Shown piece by piece: positions 63,374 through 64,000 of a stretch of 64,000 nt of DNA. The position numbers and the translations under genes are program-made. A model generated the notes under the pieces. It saw only the letters and a list, made by a program, of their open reading frames with translations, did no database searches and had not been told where the DNA came from. The DNA is from Acidipropionibacterium acidipropionici (lineage in GTDB: Bacteria; Actinomycetota; Actinomycetes; Propionibacteriales; Propionibacteriaceae): contig NZ_CP013126.1 of the NCBI RefSeq assembly GCF_001441165.1, forward strand, positions 3,587,383 through 3,651,382, written 5' to 3'. How positions within the stretch are numbered: position 1 is the first letter of the stretch; every line of letters starts with the position of its first letter.

Positions 63374-63640
63374 ATGGACGTGTTCCCTAACTTCGACGGA
63401 CTCGGCGGCATCGGAGACCTCCGCGAGGTCGTCGGCGCACTGCTGACGATCGTGCTGATCGTGGCGGTGCACATGCTGATCGTCTCCGCGATCATCTGGG
63501 CGATCGCCTCCGCGAACGGGAACCTTGCCGCTGCCTCCAAGGCCCGTGCCGGTGTGCTTGTCGCGCTTGGTGCGGCGGTCCTCGCCGGTGGCGGTGTGGC
63601 TTGGATGAACTGGCTCATGCACCTCGGCGAGCAGCTCTAG
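63374..63640 (+). CDS. DUF6112 membrane protein
   Basis: Protein of 88 residues with two membrane helices (GALLTIVLIVAVHMLIVSAI and ARAGVLVALGAAVLAGGGVA), as in DUF6112 proteins that follow the M23 peptidase in actinobacterial conjugative elements, and resembling small VirB2/pilin-like subunits in layout. GAGGGG lies before the ATG. The frame is intact. Its end overlaps the NUDIX gene, where the transfer operon would normally continue. Confidence 0.7.
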   Translation: MDVFPNFDGLGGIGDLREVVGALLTIVLIVAVHMLIVSAIIWAIASANGNLAAASKARAGVLVALGAAVLAGGGVAWMNWLMHLGEQL

Positions 63641-64000
63641 TAGTCATCGCTGCTCTGCCGGTGTGGAATAGGGATGATGCCGGCGTGGGCGAGATAGCTG
63701 GCCAGATCGTGGGTCAATAGCACCTGATCCAGTTGCTCCGGGGTGAACCAGCGCACATCGACAGCGTCGTCGCCCGCATGCGTACCGCCGGTCGGGGTGT
63801 CGAAGTCGTGCACCTCGAACACCCGACCGTCCCCGGTCGGGATCTCCACCATCCAGAGCTCCGGCCGATCTCGACGAGGAGACCTGTCTCCTCGAACGCC
63901 TCCCGCGCTGCCGCCTCGGCGAGCGTCTCGCCGGGCTCGACCGACCCGCCGGGCACCGACCAGCGCCCTTTCTCCGGCTCAGTCCCGCGCAAGGCCAGCA
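63637..64000 (-). pseudogene. NUDIX hydrolase, truncated by window edge, apparent frameshift
   Basis: The NUDIX box is present: [20 protein letters not shown] followed by ETGLLVEIG. Just after it the frame shifts near 63861, where one C (plus strand) appears to be missing; the rest reads [37 protein letters not shown] and ends at 63637. The start is beyond the window. NUDIX enzymes hydrolyse nucleoside-diphosphate derivatives. Convergent with the DUF6112 gene and overlapping its stop by four bases. Confidence 0.75.

Noticed and set aside
1..64000. tRNA, rRNA genes or CRISPR arrays
   Set aside because: No tRNA-like cloverleaf, rRNA segment or regularly spaced repeat was seen on reading both strands; a computed scan was not possible.

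Overview
This is 64 kb of high-GC DNA from an actinobacterium. The codon bias is strongly G/C in third position. The gene types (DUF222/13E12 protein, fused 5-oxoprolinase subunits, MobF relaxase, high-GC TetR regulators) would fit Propionibacteriaceae, but the family is an inference and no rRNA or tRNA gene is present to settle it.

Left part, about 1-33.2 kb, is ordinary chromosome: a uracil permease tail, a Ser/Thr kinase, the 5-oxoprolinase genes pxpA (frameshifted) and fused pxpBC, a predicted ABC-ATPase, CsbD, an esterase/acyltransferase/DUF6320 operon, a two-component system, GAPDH, several TetR-type regulators with visible operators, a MerR-HEAT/HEAT pair, a KAS II-like enzyme, a KstD-like flavoprotein, an ArsR/SRPBCC pair, a GH114-like lipoprotein, a SWIM/SNF2 helicase, an aminotransferase and small enzymes. 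Three chromosomal genes look damaged: pxpA (+1 in a G run), a TMEM175-like channel (-1 in a G run) and a DMT transporter (in-frame TGA).

From about 33.3 to 41.2 kb lies a candidate defence island: a recombinase-type double-HTH fragment next to a 12-bp inverted repeat, an AbiJ-NTD3-like protein with a PD-(D/E)xK-like nuclease core, an SF2 helicase with a nuclease-like C-terminus, and a 1122-residue protein joining an Mrr-like nuclease to a NACHT NTPase. I do not recognise this combination as a named system.

From about 41.4 kb to the end is an integrative conjugative or plasmid-derived element. It has a small membrane protein, a dprA-like gene split by a 1.4-kb DDE(35) insertion sequence, and a MobF relaxase. 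A LysR/EamA cassette follows, bracketed by a duplicated relaxase 5' end, then remnants of a second relaxase. A two-component system with a divergent membrane protein and 40-residue peptide comes next, then an Erm 23S rRNA methyltransferase with a leader peptide and an RBS-sequestering hairpin. The transfer/replication operon follows: AraC regulator, ArdC-like antirestriction protein, prim-pol, DUF2637 protein, ParB-like protein, M23 peptidase and DUF6112 protein. A NUDIX gene runs off the right edge.

Between 58.3 and 63.9 kb the reading frames are broken repeatedly, nearly always by loss of one G or C from a short run. This may be sequencing error or real decay, and must be resolved before those genes are called pseudogenes.
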